Shown here piece by piece: positions 1 through 8,126 of a stretch of 64,000 bases of DNA (within the stretch, counting starts at the first letter, position 1; each line of letters starts with the position of its first letter). The translations under genes were made by a program, and so were the position numbers. The DNA comes from Bacillota bacterium (GTDB lineage Bacteria > Bacillota > Clostridia > Lachnospirales > Lachnospiraceae), in NCBI GenBank assembly GCA_023399055.1, contig JAEWQV010000016.1:372001-436000 (forward strand), in the 5' to 3' direction. The notes beneath the pieces were generated by a model, which saw only the letters and a list, made by a program, of their open reading frames with translations, did not search any database and had not been told where the DNA came from.

Positions 1-405
1 CAAGCATTTTCCCTGGCGTTGTTTGATCGGGAACTTTTCCAAGAGGAATGTGGGATTAATGGGGAACAGATACCTTATATGAAGCTTTATGAGAGTTTAA
101 AGCGCAGTGGAATTGCAACTCTAGAAGGTGTGGAGGAATATCTGACTTTGCAGGAAATAGAGTTGCTGGATACCATAATGGAGAGTTTTCAATGGTATGG
201 TCCGAAGGCTTTGCAGGCGATTACAGCATATGAGAAATCTGCAATTAAGATTTCAAGAGATCGATTTAATAATAAGATAATCTCAAAAGAAGCAATGAAG
301 GCATATTTTAAAGATATTTTAAATCAGTATCAAATCACAGATGTTAGGGATATTCATAAGTATCCGGATCAAAAAATTAATGCAATCAGAGAATTTATTG
401 GTTGA
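1..405 (+). CDS. C-terminal part of a probable Panacea (DUF4065/SocA-like) protein
   Basis: The frame is open to the left edge of the window, so this is the 3' end of a longer gene; the first in-frame TTG (19) has no ribosome site and is not a start. About 134 residues are visible. They resemble the end of the Panacea (SocA-like antitoxin) fold: an acidic FDRELF segment, then a helical stretch LTLQEIELLDTIM where the family has an LSxEExxLLDxV pattern, and a terminal ISKEAMKAYF helix like the usual ISxEDIKEYF. In that family the domain is found in antitoxins and in phage-linked proteins, but the N-terminal half that would settle this is outside the window. A strong bidirectional terminator follows. 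The family call is by pattern memory only. Confidence 0.45.
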   Translation, partial: QAFSLALFDRELFQEECGINGEQIPYMKLYESLKRSGIATLEGVEEYLTLQEIELLDTIMESFQWYGPKALQAITAYEKSAIKISRDRFNNKIISKEAMKAYFKDILNQYQITDVRDIHKYPDQKINAIREFIG

Positions 406-507
406 TCATTTTTTTTAATACACTATGTGAATTTTATGACAAAGAATTTATTGTAGTTACAAAATAAGGAAATGCAGTATAATAAGAAATATATGGCATA
501 TAACAAT

Positions 508-545
508 AAAAAAGCAATCTGGACTAATTGCAGATTGCTTTTTTG
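508..545. terminator. Bidirectional intrinsic terminator between the partial gene and typA
   Basis: A 14-bp perfect inverted repeat (508-521 and 531-544) with a 9-nt loop. The stem is flanked by A-runs on the left and T-runs on the right, so it can end transcripts from both convergent genes. Confidence 0.85.
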
Positions 546-588
546 ATATATATTGTTGTAAAATAATTCTAGATTAAGGGAATTGGAG

Positions 589-2418
589 TTAATTTGCTTT
601 GTTTCTTCTTTCTCTCATTCGCATAGTGCTATCCAGTGTCTTCTTACGAATACGAAGGGAAGTTGGAGTTACTTCCAGTAATTCATCAGTTTCTATGAAT
701 TCCAAAGCCTGCTCAAGGCTTAGTACTTTTGGCGGTGATAATTTAAGAGCATCATCAGCACCAGAAGAACGAGTATTACTTAACTGTTTACGCTTACATA
801 TATTAACTTCAATATCTTCAGCCTTTGGATTTTGACCAACTACCATTCCAGCATATACCTTTACACCAGCACCGATGAACAGAATACCACGTTCCTGTGC
901 ATTGTAAAGACCATAGGTGATGCTTTCGCCAGTCTCATAAGCGATAAGGCTACCGCTCTTGCGGTATTGAATATCACCCTTATATGGACCATAACCATCA
1001 AAAAGCGTATTGATAATTCCGTTTCCCTTAGTATCGGTCAAGAATTCGCCTCTATATCCGATGAGACCTCTTGCAGGTATGGAGAATTCAATACGAGTAT
1101 GACCGCTACCGGAGGTATGCATGTTGATCATTTCACCCTTACGTTGGCCCATTTTCTCAATAACAGTACCGGTAAACTCATCCGGAACATCAATCATGGC
1201 ATGCTCCATTGGTTCGAGTTTCTTGCCCTGCTCGTCGGTTTTATATAATACTTCTGCTTTACTTACGGAGAACTCAAAGCCTTCACGTCTCATGTTCTCG
1301 ATTAATACGGAAAGATGAAGCTCACCACGGCCGGATACCTTATAACTTTCAGTAGTATCGGTTTCTTCTACACGAAGGCTGACATCAGTATTAAGCTCTC
1401 TGAAGAGTCTTTCTCTTAAATGACGGGAAGTAACGAACTTACCTTCAGTTCCAGCAAGTGGGCTGTCATTAACATTAAAGAACATGGCAATGGTTGGCTC
1501 GGATATTTTCTGAAAAGGAATTGGTTCTGGATTTTCAGGAGAACAGATGGTATCTCCAATATGGATATCTGAGATTCCAGAGATAGCTACGATAGAACCT
1601 ATTGTTGCTTCAGTAATCTCCACACGTTTTAAACCATCAAACTCATATAACTTACTAATCTTAACACGAACGTTCATATCCGGTTCATGCGCATTAACTA
1701 ATACACAATCTTGATTAACTTTGATTATACCGTTATCAACTTTACCGATACCGATACGACCAACATATTCGTTATAGTCAATGGTGCTAATTAGTACCTG
1801 AGTGCTTTTGTCTGGATCACCTTCTGGTGCTGGAATATAATTTACGATTGTTTCGAATAAAGGCACCATATCCGTTGCTTCATCTTCCAGAGATAAAGCA
1901 GCAATACCTGCCTTAGCAGAGGCGAATACAAATGGACAGTCAAGCTGTTCATCATTGGCATCTAACTCTAAGAGAAGTTCAAGTACTTCATCGATTACTT
2001 CGGTAGAACGTGCTTCTGGTCGATCGATTTTATTAATACATACAATTACAGGTAAAGATAACTCGAGAGCTTTCTTTAGAACAAATTTGGTCTGTGGCAT
2101 TGGACCTTCAAAGGCATCTACTACAAGAACAACACCATTAACCATTTTTAAAACTCGTTCCACCTCGCCACCAAAATCAGCATGGCCAGGGGTATCTATA
2201 ATATTAATCTTGGTTCCTTGGTACATAACTGCGGTATTCTTGGATAAGATGGTAATACCACGTTCACGTTCAATTGCATTGGAATCCATGACTCTTTCAA
2301 CTACTGCCTGGTTGGTACGAAATACACCACTTTGCTTTAATAATTCATCCACAAGGGTAGTTTTACCGTGATCTACATGGGCAATAATGGCTATATTTCG
2401 TATATCCTCTCGTTTCAT
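589..2418 (-). CDS. typA: Ribosome-binding GTPase TypA/BipA
   Basis: 609 residues, the normal length for TypA/BipA. It is a translational GTPase that binds the ribosome and aids 50S assembly and stress or cold adaptation. Visible G motifs are G1 AHVDHGKT (about residue 14-21), switch-II G3 DTPGHADFGGE, G4 NKID and G5 SAK, followed by the EF-G-like domains III and V and the TypA-specific C-terminal domain. The motif GRGELHLSVLIE marks domain III. The ATG at 2418 is preceded on the minus strand by GGAG seven bases away. The gene is transcribed alone: promoter-like boxes lie about 110 bp upstream and a terminator lies 45 bp beyond the stop. Several ORFs on the opposite strand are shadows. Confidence 0.97.
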   Translation of the reverse strand: MKREDIRNIAIIAHVDHGKTTLVDELLKQSGVFRTNQAVVERVMDSNAIERERGITILSKNTAVMYQGTKINIIDTPGHADFGGEVERVLKMVNGVVLVVDAFEGPMPQTKFVLKKALELSLPVIVCINKIDRPEARSTEVIDEVLELLLELDANDEQLDCPFVFASAKAGIAALSLEDEATDMVPLFETIVNYIPAPEGDPDKSTQVLISTIDYNEYVGRIGIGKVDNGIIKVNQDCVLVNAHEPDMNVRVKISKLYEFDGLKRVEITEATIGSIVAISGISDIHIGDTICSPENPEPIPFQKISEPTIAMFFNVNDSPLAGTEGKFVTSRHLRERLFRELNTDVSLRVEETDTTESYKVSGRGELHLSVLIENMRREGFEFSVSKAEVLYKTDEQGKKLEPMEHAMIDVPDEFTGTVIEKMGQRKGEMINMHTSGSGHTRIEFSIPARGLIGYRGEFLTDTKGNGIINTLFDGYGPYKGDIQYRKSGSLIAYETGESITYGLYNAQERGILFIGAGVKVYAGMVVGQNPKAEDIEVNICKRKQLSNTRSSGADDALKLSPPKVLSLEQALEFIETDELLEVTPTSLRIRKKTLDSTMRMRERRNKAN

Positions 2419-2785
2419 TTAACGTACTCCATTCTGTGTTTCATACACGCTTTAACGGGTTAAAAAACATCCGTTATTTCTTATATTTATATTTATTCCA
2501 GTTACATTTTTAAACAACTTTCTTATTGTAGCACAACGCATCCTTTAAAAGCAACGTATGAATAAGAAATAATTAATAAAAAAACTCAATATTATTTGTA
2601 TATAATGACATATTTTGTTAATAATAAAAAATTATAAATATTTTACTTCTAAAATTTGGAAATCAGCATATATTTAATCATAGGTGAATGTACGCTGTTT
2701 TTCATGATCAACAGAAGAGTTTACCCTACATTTTTGAGCAGATTGGCGTAATAAGGAACGCCGAGAAAGAAGGGAGAGGTACGAT
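2419..2785. other. Divergent intergenic region typA / SSB-like gene
   Basis: 367 bp, very AT-rich. Besides the typA promoter candidate, it holds a small hairpin (2745-2762, GGCGT/ACGCC arms, 8-nt loop) directly before the AGGGAGAGG ribosome site of the SSB-like gene. I see no confident promoter for that gene and no additional coding sequence. Confidence 0.5.
2525..2554 (-). promoter_or_regulatory. Candidate sigma-A promoter for typA
   Basis: On the minus strand, -35 TTGCTT (2549-2554), an 18-bp spacer and -10 TACAAT (2525-2530). It lies about 105 bp before the typA ATG, leaving an AT-rich untranslated leader. Confidence 0.55.
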
Positions 2786-3418
2786 ATGACCGATAAAGTA
2801 TTTGATAACAATCAAGTAAGTATTGCAGGAGAGGTAATCAGTGATTTTACGTTCAGCCATGATGTATTCGGTGAAGGATTCTATGTTTTGGAGGTAGTTG
2901 TAAGCCGGTTAAGTAATTCGTATGATATGATACCGGTGATGGTTTCAGAACGTCTCATTGATGTGAAGCAAGATTATAAGGGAAAGTTTGTTGAGGTATT
3001 AGGACAATTCAGATCCTATAATCGTCATGAAGAAAGTAAGAATAAACTGGTGCTTTCGGTATTTGCTCGTGAAGTTAAGATGTTGGATGAATTATCCGAG
3101 AATGCAAAACCGAATCACATTTTTTTAGATGGCTTTGTTTGTAAACAGCCAATATATCGTAAGACGCCATTAGGAAGAGAAATCGCAGATGTTCTGCTCG
3201 CTGTGAATCGCCCATATGGTAAATCAGATTACATACCTTGCATTTGTTGGGGAAGAAATGCAAGATTTGCAGAAGGTTTTGCTGTAGGTGGTCACGTTCA
3301 AATTTGGGGAAGAATTCAAAGTCGTGAATATCAGAAAAAGATGACTGAAATTGATTTTGAAAAACGTGTGGCCTATGAAGTATCTGTAAGTAAGTTAGAG
3401 TATTTAGAGGAATATTGA
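2786..3418 (+). CDS. Single-stranded DNA-binding (SSB-like) protein with two OB-type halves
   Basis: 210 residues. The second half (about residue 110-200) reads as a typical SSB OB fold: FLDGFVCKQPIYRKTPLGREIADVLLAV-type beta strands, then the conserved YIPCICWGRNA and a GGHVQIWGRIQSREY strand. The first half (residue 8-100) has the same order of strands in weaker form (VSIAGEVISDF, FVEVLGQFRSY), so the protein looks like an internal OB duplication. It lacks the acidic DDDIPF-type tail by which housekeeping SSB recruits partner enzymes, so it is probably a secondary SSB-family protein, not the replicative one. The ATG follows AGGGAGAGG at good spacing. It is a single gene closed by a terminator. 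Confidence 0.75.
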   Translation: MTDKVFDNNQVSIAGEVISDFTFSHDVFGEGFYVLEVVVSRLSNSYDMIPVMVSERLIDVKQDYKGKFVEVLGQFRSYNRHEESKNKLVLSVFAREVKMLDELSENAKPNHIFLDGFVCKQPIYRKTPLGREIADVLLAVNRPYGKSDYIPCICWGRNARFAEGFAVGGHVQIWGRIQSREYQKKMTEIDFEKRVAYEVSVSKLEYLEEY

Positions 3419-3520
3419 TTTTTAATTTAAAAGTGGAACTTAATTTAACATATGGATAGACATGGTTTATAATAAAAGTAAGAAAAGGGCAATCGCCACA
3501 GGGTGGTTGACTAAGTTCAG

Positions 3521-3575
3521 ACACTAAAAACCTTCCTGACTCGCCAAAGTACAGGGAAGGTTTTTAGTGTTTTAA
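3521..3575 (+). terminator. Intrinsic terminator after the SSB-like gene
   Basis: An 18-bp stem (arms from 3521 and to 3570, one bulged G) with a loop of about 13 nt, then TTTAA. The A-run at the left also permits activity on the minus strand. Confidence 0.8.
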
Positions 3576-3685
3576 TGACCCTGTATCATGATAGCTTAAA
3601 TAAATTATAAAATAATCATGATTAGGACGCGAGTTCCAAAGGGTTCTTATAGTGTTGTAATGTAAATAATTCGTTTGCTTAGCTA

Positions 3686-3714
3686 TTGACAGTATTTTAA
3701 CCCAGTGTTAATAT
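3686..3714 (+). promoter_or_regulatory. Sigma-A promoter of the dapA-dapB transcript
   Basis: Perfect -35 TTGACA (3686-3691), 17-bp spacer, -10 TAATAT (3709-3714). Transcription would start near 3721 and run through the palindromic element and the lysine aptamer. Confidence 0.75.
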
Positions 3715-3740
3715 GGGGTTACGAATATAGTAAAAAACGC

Positions 3741-3784
3741 GTTACAGTTCAGCCATAGGCTTGATTTCACTGCTAAACTGTAAC
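3741..3784 (+). repeat. Short MITE-like palindrome, related to the element at 30775-30911
   Basis: 44 bp with terminal inverted repeats GTTACAGTT / AACTGTAAC, extended inward by AGC / GCT across one C-A mismatch. The left 38 bp match the left part of the 30775-30911 element with few differences (shared core ACAGTTCAGCC, then TA-GCT-GATTTC). This suggests one dispersed family, this copy being an internal deletion. It sits in the 5' leader between the dapA promoter and the riboswitch. Confidence 0.7.
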
Positions 3785-3796
3785 AAATATTGCTTA

Positions 3797-3960
3797 TGGT
3801 AGAGGTGCATTGTTTAAAAGTAGTCGGCTGGATATGTCAGGCATAGAGGAAAGCGATGAAAGGAAACGGTGCCGAAGTGGTAATAAACCTGATTTATTAT
3901 TGCTGGTTGTATGGTGAAGAATTATACAACTGTCATCAAGTTATTGATGGAGCGCTGCTA
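3797..3960 (+). promoter_or_regulatory. Lysine riboswitch (L box) aptamer
   Basis: The conserved L-box landmarks occur in order: GTAGAGGTGC (3800-3809), AGTAGTCGG, GGAAAGCGATGAA (3848-3860), GGTGCCGAAGT (3868-3878), CTGGTTG, CTGTCATC and the closing TGGAGCGCT (3948-3956). L-box RNAs bind lysine and repress lysine-pathway genes; this one lies before dapA, a standard target. It is followed by the terminator at 4024-4054, so control is presumably by premature termination. Confidence 0.93.
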
Positions 3961-4023
3961 AAGGATATAACAGCTTTGAGGCCATGAAGGTATTCTACTA
4001 TCATGGGATCGTTCAGTTATACT

Positions 4024-4054
4024 TTAGTGTCGACGCAGGTGTCGGCTTTTTTTG
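4024..4054 (+). terminator. Riboswitch-controlled terminator before dapA
   Basis: A short CGAC / GTCG hairpin (4031-4034 and 4041-4044, with weaker flanking pairs) followed by a run of seven T (4047-4053). The hairpin CCATGA / TCATGG (3982-4005) just upstream may be part of the switching region. Confidence 0.65.
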
Positions 4055-4085
4055 TATTATGGCTATGACAGTTACCGTGAAGCAG

Positions 4086-4122
4086 GGCACGTAGTGCCAA
4101 TATCATGTGGTTCTACATGATA
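4086..4122 (+). other. Two hairpins between the riboswitch terminator and the dapA ribosome site
   Basis: GGCAC-gta-GTGCC (4086-4098) and an 8-bp perfect stem TATCATGT / ACATGATA (4101-4122) lie in the read-through leader, 15 nt before GGAGG (4138-4142). They may stabilise the mRNA or affect translation; no function is shown. Confidence 0.5.
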
Positions 4123-4151
4123 CAATATTAAATATCTGGAGGAAAAAGATC

Positions 4152-5048
4152 ATGGCAGTATTTCAAGGCTCAGGGGTAGCTATTGTTACACCTTTTACAT
4201 CCAACAATGAAGTTGATTATAACATACTGGGAGAATTAATTGAGTATCATATTGCAGAAGGTACCGATAGTATTATTATCTGTGGTACCACAGGGGAGGC
4301 TTCCACACTTTCACACGAGGAACATCTGGAATGCATCCGCTTTACCGTGGAGAAAGTAGCAAAAAGAATTCCTGTTATTGCAGGAACTGGCTCCAATGCG
4401 ACGGATACGGCAATTTATCTATCACAGGAAGCAGAAAGCTATGGAGCAGATGCGCTTTTAGTAGTGACTCCTTATTATAATAAAGCAACGCAGAAGGGAT
4501 TAATCGCTCATTTTACATCAGTTGCTGAAGCGGTTAATATTCCAATTATTTTATATAACGTACCTGGAAGAACTGGCTGTAATTTATTGCCACAAACGGT
4601 TGCTACGCTATTGAAAACAAACTCCAATATCGTAGGTATTAAAGAGGCAAGCGGGAATATTGCACAGGTAGCAGAGCTGATGCAACTGACAGAAGGAAAG
4701 ATTGAGTTGTATTCCGGCTGTGATGAAATGGTTGTTCCGGTTATGTCCTTAGGAGGAATTGGTGTAATATCAGTACTTGCCAATGTTGCGCCGAAGCAAA
4801 CACATGACATGGTTATTAAGTTCTTAGAGGGTGATATCGTTGGTAGCCGTGAATTACAACTTAAGTTATTACCACTCATTAACTCTCTGTTCTGTGAGGT
4901 TAATCCAATTCCCGTAAAGAAAGCTGTGGAATTGATGGGGTTTGAGGTAGGAGCACTGAGAATGCCTCTGACAGAGCTTGAACCTGCAAATACAGAGCGT
5001 TTGAAAAAGGATATGATAGCAGCAGGTTTAAAAATAGTGAACGAATAG
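4152..5048 (+). CDS. dapA: 4-hydroxy-tetrahydrodipicolinate synthase
   Basis: 298 residues. Condenses pyruvate with aspartate semialdehyde, the first committed step to diaminopimelate and lysine; the pathway intermediate is also the precursor of spore dipicolinic acid. The aldolase-type TIM barrel shows GTTGE (45-49), catalytic Tyr135 in LYNVPGRTG and the Schiff-base Lys164 in GIKEASG, and Tyr108/Tyr109 in TPYYNK. The start is the ATG at 4152, ten bases after GGAGG; an in-frame GTG at 4107 lies inside a leader hairpin and is rejected. Expression is expected to fall when lysine binds the upstream riboswitch. dapB follows 98 bp downstream in the same direction. Confidence 0.97.
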   Translation: MAVFQGSGVAIVTPFTSNNEVDYNILGELIEYHIAEGTDSIIICGTTGEASTLSHEEHLECIRFTVEKVAKRIPVIAGTGSNATDTAIYLSQEAESYGADALLVVTPYYNKATQKGLIAHFTSVAEAVNIPIILYNVPGRTGCNLLPQTVATLLKTNSNIVGIKEASGNIAQVAELMQLTEGKIELYSGCDEMVVPVMSLGGIGVISVLANVAPKQTHDMVIKFLEGDIVGSRELQLKLLPLINSLFCEVNPIPVKKAVELMGFEVGALRMPLTELEPANTERLKKDMIAAGLKIVNE

Positions 5049-5146
5049 TAGATAAAAGATATGAATTTTAATTCTGATATACACTCTAAACTACGGGATT
5101 GTATTCGGAGTTAGAATAAGTAGGAATAGCTACAAGGAGGGAATAT

Positions 5147-5902
5147 ATGACGAATATCATTTTACGTGGTTGTAACGGGAAAATGGGGCAAGTAATTAGT
5201 GAACTGGTAGATGCTGATGAGAATGCAGTCATCGTGGCTGGTATAGATGTATCCTTGAGCAAGCCGAATAAATATCCGGTTTCTCAAAGCTTTACAAAAT
5301 GTAATGTAAGTGCTGATGTTATTATAGATTTTTCTGCTCCGGTAAACTTAGAAGAAATGCTGGATTTTGCAGTGAAACGCAAGATAGGTATCGTATTATG
5401 TACAACTGGATTTTCTAAGGATCAACTGACATTAATTGAGGAAGCATCCAAAATAATCCCGTTGTTCAAATCTGCCAATATGTCAGTTGGCATTAATTTG
5501 ATTTCAAAACTTTTAAAAGAAGCAGCTGTTGTTTTAACAGACGCAGGTTTTGATATTGAGATAGTAGAGAAGCATCATAATAAGAAGGTGGATGCACCTT
5601 CTGGCACTGCCTTAGCACTGGCAGATGTTATGAACGAAGCACTTAACCACGAATATGATTATAAATATGACCGCAGTCAGGAACGTACTCCAAGGAATAA
5701 GAAGGAAATCGGTATTTCAGCAGTTCGCGGAGGGACCATTGTAGGTGAACATGAAGTAATTTTTGCAGGAATGGATGAAGTAATTGAAATTAAACATACT
5801 GCTTATTCTAAGGCGATTTTTGCAAAAGGAGCAATTCAAGCTGCGAAATTCCTACCTGGAAAAGCTGCTGGAATGTATAGTATGAGTGATTTGATGGATT
5901 AA
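5147..5902 (+). CDS. dapB: 4-hydroxy-tetrahydrodipicolinate reductase
   Basis: 251 residues. NAD(P)H-dependent reduction of the DapA product. The N-terminal Rossmann motif GCNGKMG is at 8-14, and the catalytic signature EKHHNKKVDAPSGTA at 141-155 carries His143/His144 and Lys147. It is slightly shorter than the E. coli enzyme, as usual in Firmicutes. The start ATG follows AAGGAGGG at ideal spacing. It sits 98 bp after dapA with no terminator between, so the two are probably cotranscribed under the lysine riboswitch. A hairpin and then a terminator follow. Confidence 0.97.
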   Translation: MTNIILRGCNGKMGQVISELVDADENAVIVAGIDVSLSKPNKYPVSQSFTKCNVSADVIIDFSAPVNLEEMLDFAVKRKIGIVLCTTGFSKDQLTLIEEASKIIPLFKSANMSVGINLISKLLKEAAVVLTDAGFDIEIVEKHHNKKVDAPSGTALALADVMNEALNHEYDYKYDRSQERTPRNKKEIGISAVRGGTIVGEHEVIFAGMDEVIEIKHTAYSKAIFAKGAIQAAKFLPGKAAGMYSMSDLMD

Positions 5903-5969
5903 AATTTAATAAAGTTAGTACAACACACTTTTCATGCATGGCCAGAAATTGTGTTGTCATATAGAAAAG

Positions 5970-6007
5970 CCTGTAGGTGAAATTAGACTTCATTTACAGG
6001 TTTTTTT
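5970..6007 (+). terminator. Intrinsic terminator after dapB
   Basis: CCTGTA / TACAGG outer stem with inner GTGAA / TTCAT pairs (5970-6000) and seven T. A second hairpin (ACAACA / TGTTGT, about 5919-5958) precedes it. Confidence 0.8.
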
Positions 6008-6231
6008 CTATGCTATTTAATTAGGAGCGAAATACCAGTTTTTCTAACTCTTTATCCCATAAGAGGTGAAAAATGTTTCATAGAAAAAACAAACTTAGTA
6101 CACAGAATTTTCGCAATCATTTTATAACATAACTTGGAAAAGACATGTTTTAGGCACTCATTCACAGAACATGTAGGGAAAAATATGGGGGAGGGTGGCA
6201 GCATCCTTACCAGTATAAGGAGGTATTAACT

Positions 6232-7263
6232 TTGATTGAGGTTAAGAATTTAGTGAAGCGTTATGGAAATCATGCAGCAGTTGATGATTTGTCCTTCACT
6301 GTGGAAAGAGGGCAGGTGCTTGGTTTCCTAGGTCCAAATGGGGCTGGTAAATCTACAACCATGAACATCATTACTGGCTACATTTCTGCCACGGAAGGGC
6401 AGGTAACCATCAATGGCATTGACGTATTTGAAGAACCAGAGGAAGTAAAGAAAATGATTGGGTATCTTCCGGAATTTCCGCCTTTATACCCAGATATGAC
6501 AGTTAGGGAATATCTAACTTTTGTTGCTGAATTAAAAAAAGTAAATCGATCAGATCGACAGAGTATGATAGCAGAGATCATGGAGTCTACAAAGATTACG
6601 CCAATGGCAAATCGACTAATAAAGCATTTATCAAAGGGATATAAGCAAAGAGTTGGTCTGGCACAGGCAATCATGGGATATCCAGAATTGATTATATTAG
6701 ATGAGCCAACCGTAGGTCTCGATCCTAAGCAGATTATAGAAATTAGAGATTTGATTAAAGAATTAAGTAAAAACCATACAGTTATCCTAAGTTCACATAT
6801 CATGCAGGAGGTAAGTGCGGTATGCGATATGGTAATGATAATAAACCAAGGAAAATTAGTTTTAAGTGATAAGCCAGAGAATCTTAGTTCTCGCCTTGGC
6901 GCAACCGGAGGATTAAAGCTTTCCGTAAAAGGTGATAGCGATAAGGTTGTATCCGCTTTAAAGGGTATTGAACCTATAACGAGTATTGAGGAACAGCAAT
7001 CCGAGAATGAAGGTGTTCTTGAGCTTATTCTGAATTGTGCAGTTGATGTGGATATTCGGGAAGCGGTATTCTATGCCTTATGCGAGGCTAAGACACCAAT
7101 TTTAGAGATGCAGTCCATACGTATGAGCTTGGAGGATATCTTCTTGCAGGTTACTGGCAATAACAAAGATGAAATTAATAATCAAGCACAGGAACCGACG
7201 GACGCTACAATAAACGGTGAAAATAAAGCAGAGGAGGTAAACATAGATGCTGGCAATTTATAA
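6232..7263 (+). CDS. ABC transporter ATP-binding protein, gliding-type (GldA-like)
   Basis: 343 residues. ATPase of an ABC-2 exporter. Walker A GPNGAGKST (about 35-43), signature LSKGYKQRVGLAQA, Walker B LIILDEPTVGLD and the switch His in SSHIMQEV are all present. After the ATPase domain there is a DUF4162-like C-terminal part and an acidic/Asn-rich tail of about 35 residues. The start is a TTG, the only in-frame start with a good ribosome site (AAGGAGG, 6219-6225). The gene overlaps the permease by 17 bp, so translation is probably coupled. First gene of a four-gene cassette whose later members resemble the GldF and GldG proteins of Bacteroidetes. Gliding is not implied; substrate unknown. 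Confidence 0.88.
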   Translation: MIEVKNLVKRYGNHAAVDDLSFTVERGQVLGFLGPNGAGKSTTMNIITGYISATEGQVTINGIDVFEEPEEVKKMIGYLPEFPPLYPDMTVREYLTFVAELKKVNRSDRQSMIAEIMESTKITPMANRLIKHLSKGYKQRVGLAQAIMGYPELIILDEPTVGLDPKQIIEIRDLIKELSKNHTVILSSHIMQEVSAVCDMVMIINQGKLVLSDKPENLSSRLGATGGLKLSVKGDSDKVVSALKGIEPITSIEEQQSENEGVLELILNCAVDVDIREAVFYALCEAKTPILEMQSIRMSLEDIFLQVTGNNKDEINNQAQEPTDATINGENKAEEVNIDAGNL

Positions 7264-8110
7264 AAAAGAATTACGGTCTTATTTTAATTCAATGATTGGA
7301 TATGTATTTATTGCATTTTTCCTACTCATCATTGGCATCTTTTTTACCGTATATAATTTCTTCTATGGATATGCTGATTTTGAATATACGCTGTCTTCAA
7401 CCACCTTTATCTTTGCATTGCTAATTCCATTACTGACGATGCGTGTAATAGCAGAGGAGAACAGACAGAAAACGGACCAATTGTTATTGACAGCGCCTAT
7501 TTCTGCCACTTCAATTGTACTGGGTAAATTATTAGCATTAATCACGATATTTGTTCTGCCAATGTTAATTACCTGTTTCTACCCGCTTATCTTATCAAAG
7601 TATGGTGTGGTGACCTTTTCTACGGCTTATGTTGGAATCCTTGCCTTTACACTTTTAGGTGCGGCTTATCTTTCTATCGGTCTTTTTATATCTTCCTTGA
7701 CGGAAAGTCAAGTGGTTGCAGCAGTCATCTCCTTTGGAGTGTTTTTATTTACCATATTGATGGATGGCATTTCTTCCATGTTGCCCTCCAATAACAAGTC
7801 CGCAGTTTTTATTTTCACTGCCCTTATCCTAGTGTTATGCTTCATCTTGTATCGTATGATGCATAATTTAACTCTTTCCGTCATATTAGGGTTACTGATA
7901 GAAGCTGGACTTCTATTAATCTATATACTGAAACCTACCTTACTAGATGGTTCCGTTGCTAATATATTTGGATGGTTATCTGTTACAACCAGATTTACTA
8001 ATTTTGATATGGGCATTTTGGATGTTTCAGCACTTGTTTATTATATTAGTGTTATAGGTTTGTTTTCATTTTTGACCGTTCAGGTAATTAAAAAGAAGAG
8101 ATGGAGCTAG
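7247..8110 (+). CDS. ABC-2 type permease, GldF-like
   Basis: 287 residues with six predicted membrane segments (about 13-37, 60-75, 98-122, 133-160, 165-185 and the C-terminal pair). The motif AEENRQKTDQLLLTAPIS after the second segment is typical of GldF/ABC-2 permeases working with GldA-type ATPases. AGGAGGT lies inside the end of the ATPase gene, 7 nt before this ATG, and the genes overlap by 17 bp. Forms the membrane pore of the exporter with the GldG-like and DUF4340 proteins encoded next. Confidence 0.87.
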   Translation: MLAIYKKELRSYFNSMIGYVFIAFFLLIIGIFFTVYNFFYGYADFEYTLSSTTFIFALLIPLLTMRVIAEENRQKTDQLLLTAPISATSIVLGKLLALITIFVLPMLITCFYPLILSKYGVVTFSTAYVGILAFTLLGAAYLSIGLFISSLTESQVVAAVISFGVFLFTILMDGISSMLPSNNKSAVFIFTALILVLCFILYRMMHNLTLSVILGLLIEAGLLLIYILKPTLLDGSVANIFGWLSVTTRFTNFDMGILDVSALVYYISVIGLFSFLTVQVIKKKRWS

Positions 8111-8126
8111 GGAGGGGGACGATACA

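Noticed and set aside
832..1248. Plus-strand ORF opposite typA
   Set aside because: No ribosome site, lies fully inside a well-conserved gene on the other strand; a shadow frame.
3075..3524. Minus-strand ORF opposite the SSB-like gene
   Set aside because: Overlaps a recognisable gene and a terminator; no family pattern.
4107..4151. Longer dapA start (GTG)
   Set aside because: Lies in a perfect leader hairpin; the ATG at 4152 has GGAGG ten bases upstream and matches the family start.
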